From contig PKWJ01000007.1 of the NCBI GenBank assembly GCA_003132025.1, positions 57,479-121,478 on the forward strand: a DNA stretch of 64,000 nucleotides. Reading direction: 5' to 3'. The notes under the pieces are model-generated. The model did no database searches and was not told the DNA's origin. It was given only the letters and a program-made list of their open reading frames with translations. The translations under genes and the position numbers were made by a program. Positions 9,866 to 18,719 of this stretch are shown piece after piece (the first letter of the stretch is position 1; each line of letters opens with the position of its first letter). Source of the stretch: Gammaproteobacteria bacterium (GTDB taxonomy: Bacteria > Pseudomonadota > Gammaproteobacteria > Steroidobacterales > Steroidobacteraceae).

Positions 9866-11437
9866 CTAGATCGCGCGCGCGCTCATCTGGCGCTCGATGT
9901 AATCGGCCTGGCGCAGCGCCAACGCCACGATAGTCAGCGTCGGGTTGGCCGAGCTCGGCGTGCTCATCGCGCTGCCGTCGGAGACGAACAGGTTCGCGAC
10001 CTCGTGTGCCTGGCCGTGGGCATTGACCACGCCGTCGTTCGGGTCCCGGCTCATGCGCGCCGCGCACATGTTGTGCGTGGCAGGGGTCTGGCGCGACATC
10101 AGTACCTTGACTGCGCCCGCGGCTTCGAACAAGGCCTTTGCCTGCTGCTGACCATGACGGCGCATCGCGGCGTTGTTCGGATGATCATCGACGTGGATGT
10201 TCGCAACCGGCAATCCGAACTGGTCCTTGACTTCGCGATTGAGCGTGATGCGATTGGTCGAGCGCGGCAGATCCTCACCGTTGATGTAGATGCCGGCCAT
10301 GCTGCGGTAATGCTCCATCACGAAGCCGAGCTCGCGGCCCCATAGCGTCTGCGGAAAACCCGCAATCGCAATGCTCGGCAGGTCGAGTGCCGCCATCTCG
10401 AGGTGATAGCCGCCGGCGAAGCCGCGCTTTGGGTCGTGCCTGGTTTCGTCCAGCACGACCCCCGCCAGCGTCGCGCCGCGCCAGAACTCGATCGGCTGCT
10501 CGAACACGCCCCAGACAAAGCAGCCGGTGTGGTGGCAGAAATGGCGGCCGACCTGGTCGGTGGAATTCGCCAGGCCATTGGGAAACCTCGCGGACGTTGA
10601 CAGCAGCAGCAGCCGCGTGGTTTCGACGGCGTTGCACGCCACACAGACGATGCGCGCCTTCTGGCGTTGCTCGTTGCCGGCCGGGTCGCGATAGACGACC
10701 GCAGTGACCCGGCCGTCGGCGCCGTGCTCGATGTGCAGCGCGCGGCATTCGGCCCGCAGCTCGAGATTGCCGGTCGCCTCGGCGCGCGGGATTTCCGTAT
10801 ACAGGGTGCTCCATTTGGCGCCGGTCTTGCACCCCTGCACGCAAAAGCCCTGCTGGATGCACATGCCGCGACCGTCGGCTGGCCGCGAATTGATCGCCAT
10901 GTAGCCGGTATGCACCTGCCGGTAGCCGAGACGCTTCGCCCCGTAGTGGAATACCTTGAAGTGGTTCGAGGCCGGCAGCCCCGGATTGCCATTGCGGCGC
11001 GTGACCACCATGCGCTTCTCGGCCATCTGGTAATAGGGGAGCAGTTCCTTGTAGCCCAGCGGCCAGTCGATCAGTGAGGCACCGTCGATGGCGCCGTAGG
11101 TGCTGCGGGCGCGCACTTCCCAGTCACGGGCGCGCAGCGCCATGGCGGTCCAGTGCACCGTCGTTCCGCCCACGGTCTTGGCGGTCCATGACGGTAAGGT
11201 CGGATAGTCCTCGACTACGGTCGTGGTCCCGGACTGGGTGCGTGGTTCGAGCCAGGTGAGTTGCGCGAAAGCCTCTCCCGGAACCTGCGAGAAGCTCGCG
11301 AGCGACTGACGCGCACCGGCCTCGAGCAGTACCACCTTGACGCCGCGTCGCGTCAACTCGTGCGCCAGGGTCCCTCCACCGGCGCCGGAGCCGACGATGA
11401 CCACCGCGTTGGTATCGTCGTGTGAAATGCTGGCCAT
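9866..11437 (-). CDS. GMC-family FAD-dependent oxidoreductase
   Basis: 523 residues. The N-terminal FAD-binding Rossmann motif is GSGAGGGTLAHELTRRG (about residues 17-33). The glucose-methanol-choline C-terminal domain carries THNMCAARM and SANPTLTIVALALRQADY, where the catalytic His and Asn of GMC enzymes sit. It has no signal peptide of its own but lies 9 bp downstream of a Tat-signal small subunit. Such pairs are exported together and oxidise sugars or sugar acids in the periplasm; glucoside 3-dehydrogenases and gluconate 2-dehydrogenase are known examples. No cytochrome c subunit is adjacent. A TIM-barrel isomerase gene and a xylose-regulon operator precede it, so the substrate is probably a sugar or glycoside. 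Confidence 0.85.
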   Translation of the reverse strand: MASISHDDTNAVVIVGSGAGGGTLAHELTRRGVKVVLLEAGARQSLASFSQVPGEAFAQLTWLEPRTQSGTTTVVEDYPTLPSWTAKTVGGTTVHWTAMALRARDWEVRARSTYGAIDGASLIDWPLGYKELLPYYQMAEKRMVVTRRNGNPGLPASNHFKVFHYGAKRLGYRQVHTGYMAINSRPADGRGMCIQQGFCVQGCKTGAKWSTLYTEIPRAEATGNLELRAECRALHIEHGADGRVTAVVYRDPAGNEQRQKARIVCVACNAVETTRLLLLSTSARFPNGLANSTDQVGRHFCHHTGCFVWGVFEQPIEFWRGATLAGVVLDETRHDPKRGFAGGYHLEMAALDLPSIAIAGFPQTLWGRELGFVMEHYRSMAGIYINGEDLPRSTNRITLNREVKDQFGLPVANIHVDDHPNNAAMRRHGQQQAKALFEAAGAVKVLMSRQTPATHNMCAARMSRDPNDGVVNAHGQAHEVANLFVSDGSAMSTPSSANPTLTIVALALRQADYIERQMSARAI

Positions 11438-11445
11438 GGCAGACG

Positions 11446-12003
11446 TCAGTGCGACTCCGCGCCGAACACCGGTCCGCTGTCCGCGAGCGGCACCTCGGGC
11501 AGCCAGCGCAGATCGTTAAAGCCCCGCAGCAGATAGCCGCCTTTCGAAAACGCCTCGCCTTCGTAGCCGAAGTAGGCGTACACCAGGGGCGACGCATACA
11601 GCGTCGCCAGGGTCGTCGCCCGCACCGACTTGAAGAACGGCGTCGATTCGAGAGCCCGCAATGTGGCGACGCGCTCGGTCTCGGCGGCGGCCGCGAACCC
11701 GGCACCGAGGGTGGTTACGCCCCGGCGCAGCAGCGTCAGCGTCGCGGCATCCCGTGCCGCGCTGTCATCGAGCGCGCGCACCACCAGCGCATAAGGTGCA
11801 TCATCGAGCCCGTCGTGTGGTGCGATGGTGCGGGCCGCAGCCAGCAGCGCGGCGCCTTCCGAACCGCTGAGCGTCCCCAGGTCCAGTGCCCAGGCACGAC
11901 CGGGCGCGAGCAGCGCCAACGGACTACCCGCGGCGAGCACGCCGGTCAACACACCCGTTGCGCTGAGAAATTCCCGTCGGTCCATCGTTGCATTCGCTCG
12001 CAT
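11446..12003 (-). CDS. Gluconate 2-dehydrogenase subunit 3-type small subunit, Tat-exported
   Basis: 185 residues from the ATG at 12003, preceded by GGGGTGG; an ATG at 11985 directly before the Tat motif is the alternative. The N-terminus carries a twin-arginine signal (DRREFLSATG followed by a hydrophobic stretch ending ALDL). The C-terminus YFGYEGEAFSKGGYLLRGFN is the hallmark of the gluconate 2-dehydrogenase subunit 3 family. These small proteins partner GMC catalytic subunits and carry them through the Tat pathway. The gene sits between the TIM-barrel gene and the GMC gene in one minus-strand operon, which supports a two-subunit periplasmic dehydrogenase. Confidence 0.82.
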   Translation of the reverse strand: MRANATMDRREFLSATGVLTGVLAAGSPLALLAPGRAWALDLGTLSGSEGAALLAAARTIAPHDGLDDAPYALVVRALDDSAARDAATLTLLRRGVTTLGAGFAAAAETERVATLRALESTPFFKSVRATTLATLYASPLVYAYFGYEGEAFSKGGYLLRGFNDLRWLPEVPLADSGPVFGAESH

Positions 12004-12102
12004 GGCGCGACCACCCCTATTCGCGGCCTGGAACCTGGGTCCACTGAATACCACGATGGCCTTCGCCAGGCCACAGGGCGTGCAGTGTCGACGCGATCGG
12101 TA

Positions 12103-12993
12103 TCAATTGGTTCTGCTTTCCAGGAACTGCTGACGTGCAGCCGTCACGACGCGTTGCGTCTTGGCGAAACTTTCAGTGGCTGCGGTCTCCAGCGACCATT
12201 TCCTTATGTACTCGTTCAGCACCTCGACGCCGATCGGTCCGTCGTAGCCGATGGACCATACTGCCTCAAGAAATGACGCGATATCGAATTCGCCATCGCC
12301 TGGCAGCAGACGCTTGTTGACGACGGAATCCTGGAACTTGACAGGGGTCGCAAGGTAGCCGTCATTGATCTCGACCCCCAGCGGGATGCGGCGGCCGATC
12401 TTGCGAACGATGTCCTGCGGGGTGGTAGCCGTGCGCTGCACGTGCAGGTTATCGAGCATGATGCCGCCGTTGTTCGCGCCGGCGCCCTGGCAGATGGCAA
12501 GCACGTCGTCGAGCGAAGGCGCGCGGGAGAATTGTCGCGGCAGCATCTCAAATAGCACCAGCACGCCGCGCTCGGCAGCCTGGCGGCACAGAAACGCGAA
12601 TTGCTCCGTCATCCTGGGGATGTCGGCACAATCGTTGCCGAGATCGCCGATCTTGATGTGGCTGGCGCCCAGAGCCTCTGCCGCATCGAGCAGCAGCGCG
12701 CGGATCTGGTCCGACGCATCGCGCCTCGCGCCGCTGCAGAACCAGTCGAGCAGCCACTCGACTTCGATGCGGAAGATGCCGTTGTCGTGCAGCAGTTGCT
12801 TCATCTGCTGAAAGCTGTAGCGGCGCCGGATTTCCAGAATGTCGGTGTGCCAGAAACCCATGCCCTTGAAACCGGCGCGTGCCGCGACCTCCACGCGCTG
12901 GCGAAAATCGTGCGGACAGCGCTGATCGCCGAGTGGGTCCGCGCCGACGCCCAACGTCCAAAAAGAGCCGAGAATCTCGATCGGTTTCGTCAT
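12103..12993 (-). CDS. Sugar phosphate isomerase/epimerase family TIM-barrel protein
   Basis: 296 residues of the xylose isomerase-like/AP endonuclease 2 barrel family. Visible elements are FKGMGFWHTDI early, then IKIGDLGNDC, VLFEMLPRQF, GIMLDNLHVQR and GVEINDGYL, with acidic and His residues at strand ends for a divalent metal. It has no signal peptide, so it is cytoplasmic. It is first in a minus-strand operon with the small subunit and GMC oxidoreductase, and divergent from the LacI-type repressor across a 125-bp region with an operator. Proteins of this fold act as ketose epimerases, dehydratases or 3-keto-glycoside lyases. The last would fit a 3-keto sugar made by the GMC enzyme, but this is a hypothesis. 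Confidence 0.8.
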   Translation of the reverse strand: MTKPIEILGSFWTLGVGADPLGDQRCPHDFRQRVEVAARAGFKGMGFWHTDILEIRRRYSFQQMKQLLHDNGIFRIEVEWLLDWFCSGARRDASDQIRALLLDAAEALGASHIKIGDLGNDCADIPRMTEQFAFLCRQAAERGVLVLFEMLPRQFSRAPSLDDVLAICQGAGANNGGIMLDNLHVQRTATTPQDIVRKIGRRIPLGVEINDGYLATPVKFQDSVVNKRLLPGDGEFDIASFLEAVWSIGYDGPIGVEVLNEYIRKWSLETAATESFAKTQRVVTAARQQFLESRTN

Positions 12994-13031
12994 GTGTCAC
13001 CCCAAGTGGCCGTTCTGCAAGGCCGGTCGTA

Positions 13032-13045
13032 CGATAGCGCTACCA
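13032..13045. promoter_or_regulatory. Xylose-regulon operator 1 (CGATAGCGCTACCA)
   Basis: This copy matches the 14-bp consensus TGATAGCGCTACCA at 13 positions, with the self-complementary core TAGCGCTA. It lies between the divergent TIM-barrel and LacI-type genes and could control both. Xanthomonas XylR uses a very similar xyl-box (TGGTAGCGCTAACA). Confidence 0.75.
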
Positions 13046-13118
13046 ATTCTGTCGCCGCAGCAGGATCCGATGCTGTCATTTGCTACAATAGCCGCGACGG
13101 CCAGGGCTGAGGTAAGCA

Positions 13119-14162
13119 GTGAAAATAAAAAGAACGCCCAGACGGCGCCGCAATGCCGTGACCATGCACGAGGTAGCGAAGCACATCGGGGTGTCGCCGA
13201 TGACCGTATCGCGTGTACTGAGCGGCGACGCCAACGTGAAGGCCGAGATGCGCCAGCGTGTGCAGGCGGCAATCAAGGAACTGGGCTATTCGCCCAACGT
13301 GGCGGCCCGCAATCTCGCAAGGGCGGCCACGGTCCACATCGGGCTGCTTTACAGTAACCCCAGCGCCGCTTATCTGAATGAGCTGCTGGTGGGTGTCCTG
13401 GAACAGAGCAGCCACGTGGGCTGCCAGATCGTCCTGGAGAAATGCGGTGCCCGCAATGAACGCAGCGCGATCGAGCGACTGCTGCGTGGCGGCGTCGGCG
13501 GCATCATCCTGCCGCCCCCGTTGTCCGATTCCAAGGTTGCGCTGGAGGCGCTGCGCAGCGCGAAAATACCGTGCATTGCAGTGGCGACCGGGCGGCCGGA
13601 GGTGGGGGGCCTGTCGGTGCGGATCGACGATTTCGAAGCCGCTGCGGCCATGACCCGTTATTTGCTGTCGCTCGGGCACCGCGACATCGGTTTCATCGTC
13701 GGGGCACCGAACCAGACCGTCAGCGCCCAGCGCCAGGCTGGCTTCGAGATGGCATTGCGCGAGGCCGGGTTGCCGCTGCATCCGGAGTGGGTGAAGCAGG
13801 GATCCTTCAGCTACCGCTCGGGGCTGGTAGCGGCCGAGCAGATCCTGAATTCGGGGCGTCACCCGACAGCGATATTCGCCAGCAATGACGACATGGCGGC
13901 CGCGGCGATCGCCGTGGCGCACCGGGTACGCCTGGATGTGCCCAAGGACCTGACTATCGTCGGCTTCGACGACACGCCACTGGCGACCACCATCTGGCCG
14001 GCGCTGACCACCGTGTGCCAGCCGGTGGCTGCGATGGCCCGCAAAGCCGTGGAGCTGCTGACGGAGGAAATCCGCTTGCGCCGCTTCGGCGAAACGCTAG
14101 AGCCGCTGCAGCATTTCATGAACTTTGCGCTGGTCAAGCGCGAGTCTTCCGCGCCAATTTAG
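13119..14162 (+). CDS. xylR: LacI-family transcriptional repressor, XylR-like
   Basis: 347 residues. The N-terminal LacI helix-turn-helix is at about residues 15-40 (TMHEVAKHIGVSPMTVSRVL) with a hinge helix (YSPNVAARNLA). A periplasmic-binding-protein-like effector domain follows (HIGLLYSNPSAAYLNELLVG, GHRDIGFIVGAPNQ, ASNDDMAAAAIAVAH, LTIVGFDDTPLATTIWPALT). The GTG start follows GAGG at 7 bp. Its own upstream region and at least five others in the window carry the same palindrome, so it is the obvious master repressor of the xylan/xylose/glucuronate genes. By analogy with XylR of Xanthomonas the inducer is xylose or a derivative. That it binds these sites is inferred, not shown. Confidence 0.88.
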   Translation: MKIKRTPRRRRNAVTMHEVAKHIGVSPMTVSRVLSGDANVKAEMRQRVQAAIKELGYSPNVAARNLARAATVHIGLLYSNPSAAYLNELLVGVLEQSSHVGCQIVLEKCGARNERSAIERLLRGGVGGIILPPPLSDSKVALEALRSAKIPCIAVATGRPEVGGLSVRIDDFEAAAAMTRYLLSLGHRDIGFIVGAPNQTVSAQRQAGFEMALREAGLPLHPEWVKQGSFSYRSGLVAAEQILNSGRHPTAIFASNDDMAAAAIAVAHRVRLDVPKDLTIVGFDDTPLATTIWPALTTVCQPVAAMARKAVELLTEEIRLRRFGETLEPLQHFMNFALVKRESSAPI

Positions 14163-14199
14163 GCAAGCGGCGCGCTCGCGCCGCGCTGCCAATCAACGC

Positions 14200-14227
14200 T
14201 TGCTGGGTGATAGCGCTACCATATAGA
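14200..14227 (+). promoter_or_regulatory. Predicted promoter of the xylE-xylB-xylA-kdgK operon
   Basis: TTGCTG (14200-14205) and TATAGA (14222-14227) are 16 bp apart. Operator 2 occupies the spacer almost exactly, a classic arrangement for LacI-type repression. A second -10-like TACAAT is at 14243-14248. Confidence 0.45.
14208..14221. promoter_or_regulatory. Xylose-regulon operator 2 (TGATAGCGCTACCA)
   Basis: A perfect copy of the consensus, 63 bp upstream of the xylose transporter start. It is identical to operator 6 at 46989-47002 read on the opposite strand. Confidence 0.85.
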
Positions 14228-14283
14228 CTGTGGCGGGCCGCTTACAATAGCTTGGCGCCAGATCGCCGGCACGGAGGGGGAGA

Positions 14284-15753
14284 GTGAAGCAAAGCAATGC
14301 CTTGCTTGTAGTCGGGCTGACGTTTGTCGCGACCCTGGGCGGTCTGCTGTTTGGCTATGACACTGCGGTAATTTCCGGTGCCGTGAGTTCGATCGACGCG
14401 AATTTCATCGACCCGTTGAACCTGTCCGAGACCGCACGCAGCAGTCTGTCGGGATGGACGGTGTCGAGTGCGCTGTTCGGCTGCATCATCGGCGCCATCG
14501 TCGCCGGATGGGTGTCCAAGGCTATCGGCCGCAAGGGCGGCATGATGGTCGCCGGCGCACTGTTCCTGATTTCCGCAGTTGGTTCCGCCTATCCGGAGAT
14601 CGGCTTGGGGCCGATCGGCGGCATGGGTCCGCAGGCGCTTACGCCATTCATTCTCTATCGGATTCTTTGCGGCGTCGGCGTGGGCATCGCATCGATGCTG
14701 TCACCTCTATATATAGCCGAGATCGCCCCCAGTCAGATCCGCGGAAGACTGGTCTCATTCAATCAGCTGTCCATCGTGGGCGGTATTCTGCTGGTCTATT
14801 TCGTCAACTGGGCTATCGCCTCACATGGCGATGAAACCTGGATCAGGACTACGGGTTGGCGCTTGATGCTGGTGTCCGAGGCGGCACCCGCGCTGCTGTT
14901 TCTCGGCTTGCTGACGCTGGTTCCGGATACGCCGCGCTGGTATGTGATGAAAGGCCGCGTCGAAAAGGCGCACCTGGTACTCGCGCGCCTGGTCGGCGAT
15001 GTCGAGGCTCGCACCACCATCAAGGAAATCGAGAACTCGCTCATCGTGCCGAAGGACTCCACCGGCGTGAGCCTGTTCGCGTTCGGCAAGCTGGTGATCG
15101 TCGCCGGAATAATGCTTTCGGTGTTCCAGCAGTTTGTCGGCATCAACGCGGTGCTGTACTACGCGCCGCTGATGTTCAAGAACCTGGGCGCGTCCACCGA
15201 TTCGGCCCTGTGGCAGACCGTCATCGTCGGTCTGGCGAACGTCATCTTCACGGTGGTCGCGATCCTGACGGTCGATCGACTTGGCCGCAAGCCGCTGCTG
15301 ATCATCGGTGGCGTGCTGATGGGCATATCCATGGTCACCCTTGGGTGTCAGTTCCGGGCCAACGCCGTGGGCACCGGGCCGCTGATTTCCGCCATCGCCT
15401 ATATCGCCGGTTTCGCGCTGTCGTGGGGCCCGGTCACCTGGGTGCTGCTGTCGGAAATGTTTCCGAATTCCATCAAGAACAAGGCCATGGCCATCGCGGT
15501 GGCGGCGCAGTGGATTGCCAATCTTTTTGTCTCCTGGTCGTTCAAGATCCTGATCGGCAACAGCGCTCTGAACGCACTGTTCAATCATGGCTTTCCGTAC
15601 TGGGTCTACGGTGGCATGAGCTTCCTCGCCGCGGCGTTCGTGTATTTCTACGTGCCGGAAACCAAGCGCCGCACGCTCGAGGAAATTCAGAATCTGTGGA
15701 AGCGTGGACTCGGGCATGCACCCGCTGCGGTCCGGCAGCCGGCGGTGGGATGA
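14284..15753 (+). CDS. xylE: Sugar:proton symporter, probable D-xylose transporter (XylE type)
   Basis: 489 residues of the MFS sugar-porter family, inner membrane. Signatures in order: GGLLFGYDTAVISGAV in helix 1, SKAIGRKGG, a YRILCGVGVGIASMLSPLYI block, PDTPRWYVMKGR before the central loop, QQFVGINAVLYYAPLMFKN in helix 7, DRLGRKPLL, and the C-terminal PETKRRTLEEI. The GTG start has a strong GGAGGGGGAGA site just upstream. It is the first gene of a xylE-xylB-xylA-kdgK cluster behind operator 2. Xylose is the likely substrate from context; other aldoses are possible. Confidence 0.88.
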   Translation: MKQSNALLVVGLTFVATLGGLLFGYDTAVISGAVSSIDANFIDPLNLSETARSSLSGWTVSSALFGCIIGAIVAGWVSKAIGRKGGMMVAGALFLISAVGSAYPEIGLGPIGGMGPQALTPFILYRILCGVGVGIASMLSPLYIAEIAPSQIRGRLVSFNQLSIVGGILLVYFVNWAIASHGDETWIRTTGWRLMLVSEAAPALLFLGLLTLVPDTPRWYVMKGRVEKAHLVLARLVGDVEARTTIKEIENSLIVPKDSTGVSLFAFGKLVIVAGIMLSVFQQFVGINAVLYYAPLMFKNLGASTDSALWQTVIVGLANVIFTVVAILTVDRLGRKPLLIIGGVLMGISMVTLGCQFRANAVGTGPLISAIAYIAGFALSWGPVTWVLLSEMFPNSIKNKAMAIAVAAQWIANLFVSWSFKILIGNSALNALFNHGFPYWVYGGMSFLAAAFVYFYVPETKRRTLEEIQNLWKRGLGHAPAAVRQPAVG

Positions 15754-15775
15754 TTTCGGCCCCAATTTTCCCGGC

Positions 15776-15886
15776 GTGAATATCGATGAGGGTTTTCTGG
15801 TGCTGCAGCACGAGACGACGCGCCTTGCAGTGGATCCGCGTCGCGGCGGCGCGATCCGGGTGCAGTTTGCCGTCGGTGCGGCCTGA
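15776..15886 (+). other. Possible small ORF or gene relic between xylE and xylB
   Basis: A 36-codon frame from GTG ends in TGA directly abutting the xylB ATG. Third positions are GC-rich as in real genes here. The segment RLAVDPRRGGAIR loosely resembles the N-terminus of aldose 1-epimerases. No clear ribosome site is seen. It could be a leader peptide coupled to xylB, the relic of a mutarotase gene, or chance. Confidence 0.2.
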
Positions 15887-17347
15887 ATGTTCCTGGGCAT
15901 AGACATCGGCACTTCGAGCGTCAAGGCGCTGCTGGCCGACGAGCAGGGGGCGATCGTGGCGCAAGCCTCGGATGCTCTGGACGTCAGCCGGCCGCAGCCG
16001 GGATTCTCCGAGCAGGATCCGGAGCACTGGTGGCGGGCGACGCTCAACGCCGTGAACAGCCTGCCGCCGGCGGAGCGCGCGCAAGTGCGCGCCGTTGGCC
16101 TGAGCGGCCAGATGCACGGGGCGACGCTGCTGGACCGGGAAAATCGGCCGTTGCGGCCGGCGATACTCTGGAACGACGGCCGGGCGGCGGCCGAGTGCCT
16201 CGAGCTGGAACGCCGCGAGCCACAATCGCGCGCCATTACCGGCAACATCATGATGCCGGGTTTCACGGCCCCCAAGTTGCTGTGGGTGTCACGCCATGAA
16301 CCGGATGTCTTTCGCCGCACCGCCTGCGTACTGTTGCCGAAGGATTATGTGCGACTGAAATTGACCGGTGACAAAGTCAGCGACATGTCCGATGCGTCGG
16401 GAACCGCCTGGTTGAATGTCGGCCAGCGCGATTGGTCCGATGCGATGCTGGCGGCGACCGGCCTGACGCGCGCGCACATGCCGCGCCTGGTGGAGGGCAG
16501 TGCGCCGTCAGGTAATCTCACACCCGATGCCGGACGCGAGCTAAAGTTACCGCCGGTCGTGGTTGCCGGCGGCGGCGGCGACAACGCCGCCAGTGCGGTC
16601 GGTCTGGGTGTCGTGTCGCCTGGCCAGGCGTCCCTGTCGCTGGGCACGTCAGGCGTGCTGTTCGTGGTGACCGATCGGTTCCGCCCCAACCCGGATCGGG
16701 CGGCCCATGCATTTTGCCACTGTCTGCCCGATCGATGGCACCAGATGTCGGTGATGTTGAGCGCAGCCAGCGTCCTTGATTGGGTCGCGCGGCTGACCGG
16801 GGAATCCGATCTGCCGCGCATGGTCGAGGCCGCCAGGCAGCGCGGATTGACTCGCCATTCGCCGTTTTTCCTGCCGTATCTGTCCGGCGAGCGTACCCCG
16901 TACAACGATCCCCACGCGCGCGGTGTTTTTTTTGGCATCAGTGCCGACACCAACGCCGCAGATCTGACCGAAGCGGTGCTCGAGGGGGTTGCGTTCGCGT
17001 TTGCCGATGGGCTGGATGTACTGGTGGAAAAGGGCGCCCCGGTCGGTGAAATCAGCGTAACCGGCGGCGGCGCACGCCTGCCACACTGGGGTCAGCTGCT
17101 CGCCGCCGCGCTCAATCGTCCGCTGACCTATCGATTGGGCGGCGAGGTGGGGGCGGCCCTGGGGGCGGCGCGGCTGGCGCGCCTGTGTCTTGGCGGCGAG
17201 CGGATGGAAGATGTGTGCGTGCTGCCGGCCATCGATCGGGTGGTTCAACCCGATGCCGCGTTGGCGGCGCTGCTGGCTGTTCGGCGTCGCACTTTCGTGC
17301 GGTTGTATCAGGACCTCAAGAATTCTTTCGTGGAGTCTTCAGCATGA
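15887..17347 (+). CDS. xylB: Xylulokinase
   Basis: 486 residues of the FGGY carbohydrate kinase family, cytoplasmic. It phosphorylates D-xylulose with ATP to xylulose 5-phosphate. The ATPase-fold phosphate-1 motif LGIDIGTSSVKALL opens the protein. Also visible are GLSGQMHGATLLD, typical of xylulokinases, the catalytic-aspartate block VAGGGGDNAASAVG, and ISVTGGGARLPHWGQLLAAAL for adenosine binding. Its TGA overlaps the xylA ATG (ATGA), so the two are translationally coupled. It is the second gene of the xylose operon. Confidence 0.95.
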   Translation: MFLGIDIGTSSVKALLADEQGAIVAQASDALDVSRPQPGFSEQDPEHWWRATLNAVNSLPPAERAQVRAVGLSGQMHGATLLDRENRPLRPAILWNDGRAAAECLELERREPQSRAITGNIMMPGFTAPKLLWVSRHEPDVFRRTACVLLPKDYVRLKLTGDKVSDMSDASGTAWLNVGQRDWSDAMLAATGLTRAHMPRLVEGSAPSGNLTPDAGRELKLPPVVVAGGGGDNAASAVGLGVVSPGQASLSLGTSGVLFVVTDRFRPNPDRAAHAFCHCLPDRWHQMSVMLSAASVLDWVARLTGESDLPRMVEAARQRGLTRHSPFFLPYLSGERTPYNDPHARGVFFGISADTNAADLTEAVLEGVAFAFADGLDVLVEKGAPVGEISVTGGGARLPHWGQLLAAALNRPLTYRLGGEVGAALGAARLARLCLGGERMEDVCVLPAIDRVVQPDAALAALLAVRRRTFVRLYQDLKNSFVESSA

Positions 17348-18660
17348 GTCTGTTTTCAAGCGTCGAGCCCGTTCGCTTCGAAGGTCCGGGCACCAAAAAC
17401 GAGTTTGCGTACCGCGTCTATGACAAAGACCGCAGGGTTCTCGACAAACGCATGGAGGACTGGCTGAAGCCCGCCGTGTGCTACTGGCATTCATTCAACT
17501 GGCCCGGCACGGATATCTTTGGCGGCGGCACGCTGCCGCGCCCATGGCTCGGAACGCCGGTCACGCAAGCGATGGCCGACACCAAGCTCGAAGCCGCATT
17601 CGATTTCTTCGTGCGGCTGGGAGTGCGCTATTTCACCTTTCATGACGTGGACGCGATGGCCACGGCCACCACGCTCAGGGAGCACGAGCAGAACCTGAAG
17701 AAGATCGAGGCCGGCATGGCGGCGAAAATGGCGGCGACCGGGGTCAAGCTGCTGTGGGGTACGGCCAACCTGTTCAGCCATCCGCGCTACGCCGGAGGCG
17801 CCGCCACCAGCCCCGACCCCGAGATCTACGCTTGGGCCGCGGCGCAGGTGCGTTGCTGCCTGGAGGCCACGCACCGGCTCGGGGGCGAGAATTACGTGTT
17901 ATGGGGCGGCCGGGAGGGCTACGACTCGCTGTTGAATACCGACCTGCGGCGGGAACTCGACCAATACGGCCGGTTTCTATCCATGGTGGTCGAGCACAAG
18001 CACCGCATCGGTTTCAAAGGCACGATCCTCATCGAACCCAAGCCGTTTGAACCCACCAAGCACCAGTACGACCACGACGTTGCCGCCGTGTTCGCCTTCC
18101 TGCAGCGCTACGGGCTGGCCAAGGAAGTCAAAGTCAATATCGAAGTCAATCACGCCACGCTGGCGGGTTTGGATTTCGAACACGAGATTGCCGTCGCGCG
18201 CGCCTTTGGAATTTTCGGCTCGATCGACATCAATCGTGGCGACCCGCGTAACGGTTGGGACACGGACCAGTTTCCCAACAACGCGCAGGAACTGGTGCCG
18301 TCGCTGGTGCAGCTGGTGGAGGACCGCGGATTCAACACCGGCGGCTTCAACTTCGACGCCAAATTACGTCGCCAGTCGATGGATCCGTCCGATCTGTACC
18401 TGGCTCATATCGGTGGCATCGATACCATCGCGCGCGCGTTACTCGCGGCAGCCGATGTCGTGACCGATGGCGGGCTGGCGCGCTTGCGCCAGGAGCGCTA
18501 CAAAGGCTGGAGCGGAGAGCTCGGCAAGCGCATCACCAGCGGCGCACTGAGCCTTGCGGGGCTTGCCGACCTGGCGACCGAGCAGGGTCTTGATCCTGCC
18601 CCGCGCTCCGGCCACCAGGAATTGGCCGAGAGTATGATTGCCAGGTACTGTAAGTACTGA
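17344..18660 (+). CDS. xylA: Xylose isomerase
   Basis: 438 residues, the size of class II xylose isomerases. It converts D-xylose to D-xylulose with two divalent metals. The start is the ATG in the 4-bp overlap with xylB; the frame is open further upstream, but that is inside xylB. Catalytic His and Asp are in RYFTFHDVDAMA. Metal ligands sit in LWGGREGYDSLLNTD, ILIEPKPFEPTKHQYDHD, NIEVNHATLAGLDFEHE and IDINRGDPRNGWDTDQFP. Together with xylB and the transporter it forms the isomerase pathway for xylose, so the oxidative (Weimberg/Dahms) route is not the one encoded here. Confidence 0.96.
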   Translation: MSLFSSVEPVRFEGPGTKNEFAYRVYDKDRRVLDKRMEDWLKPAVCYWHSFNWPGTDIFGGGTLPRPWLGTPVTQAMADTKLEAAFDFFVRLGVRYFTFHDVDAMATATTLREHEQNLKKIEAGMAAKMAATGVKLLWGTANLFSHPRYAGGAATSPDPEIYAWAAAQVRCCLEATHRLGGENYVLWGGREGYDSLLNTDLRRELDQYGRFLSMVVEHKHRIGFKGTILIEPKPFEPTKHQYDHDVAAVFAFLQRYGLAKEVKVNIEVNHATLAGLDFEHEIAVARAFGIFGSIDINRGDPRNGWDTDQFPNNAQELVPSLVQLVEDRGFNTGGFNFDAKLRRQSMDPSDLYLAHIGGIDTIARALLAAADVVTDGGLARLRQERYKGWSGELGKRITSGALSLAGLADLATEQGLDPAPRSGHQELAESMIARYCKY

Positions 18661-18719
18661 CGCCGCCGCGCGGCGAGGATAGCGGCGGGTCCAACGCGCC
18701 ACGCGAGTACCATCAGCCC

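Noticed and set aside
14821..16320. Long minus-strand open frame across xylE and xylB
   Set aside because: Both plus-strand genes are unmistakable; the antisense protein is low-complexity and Arg-rich.
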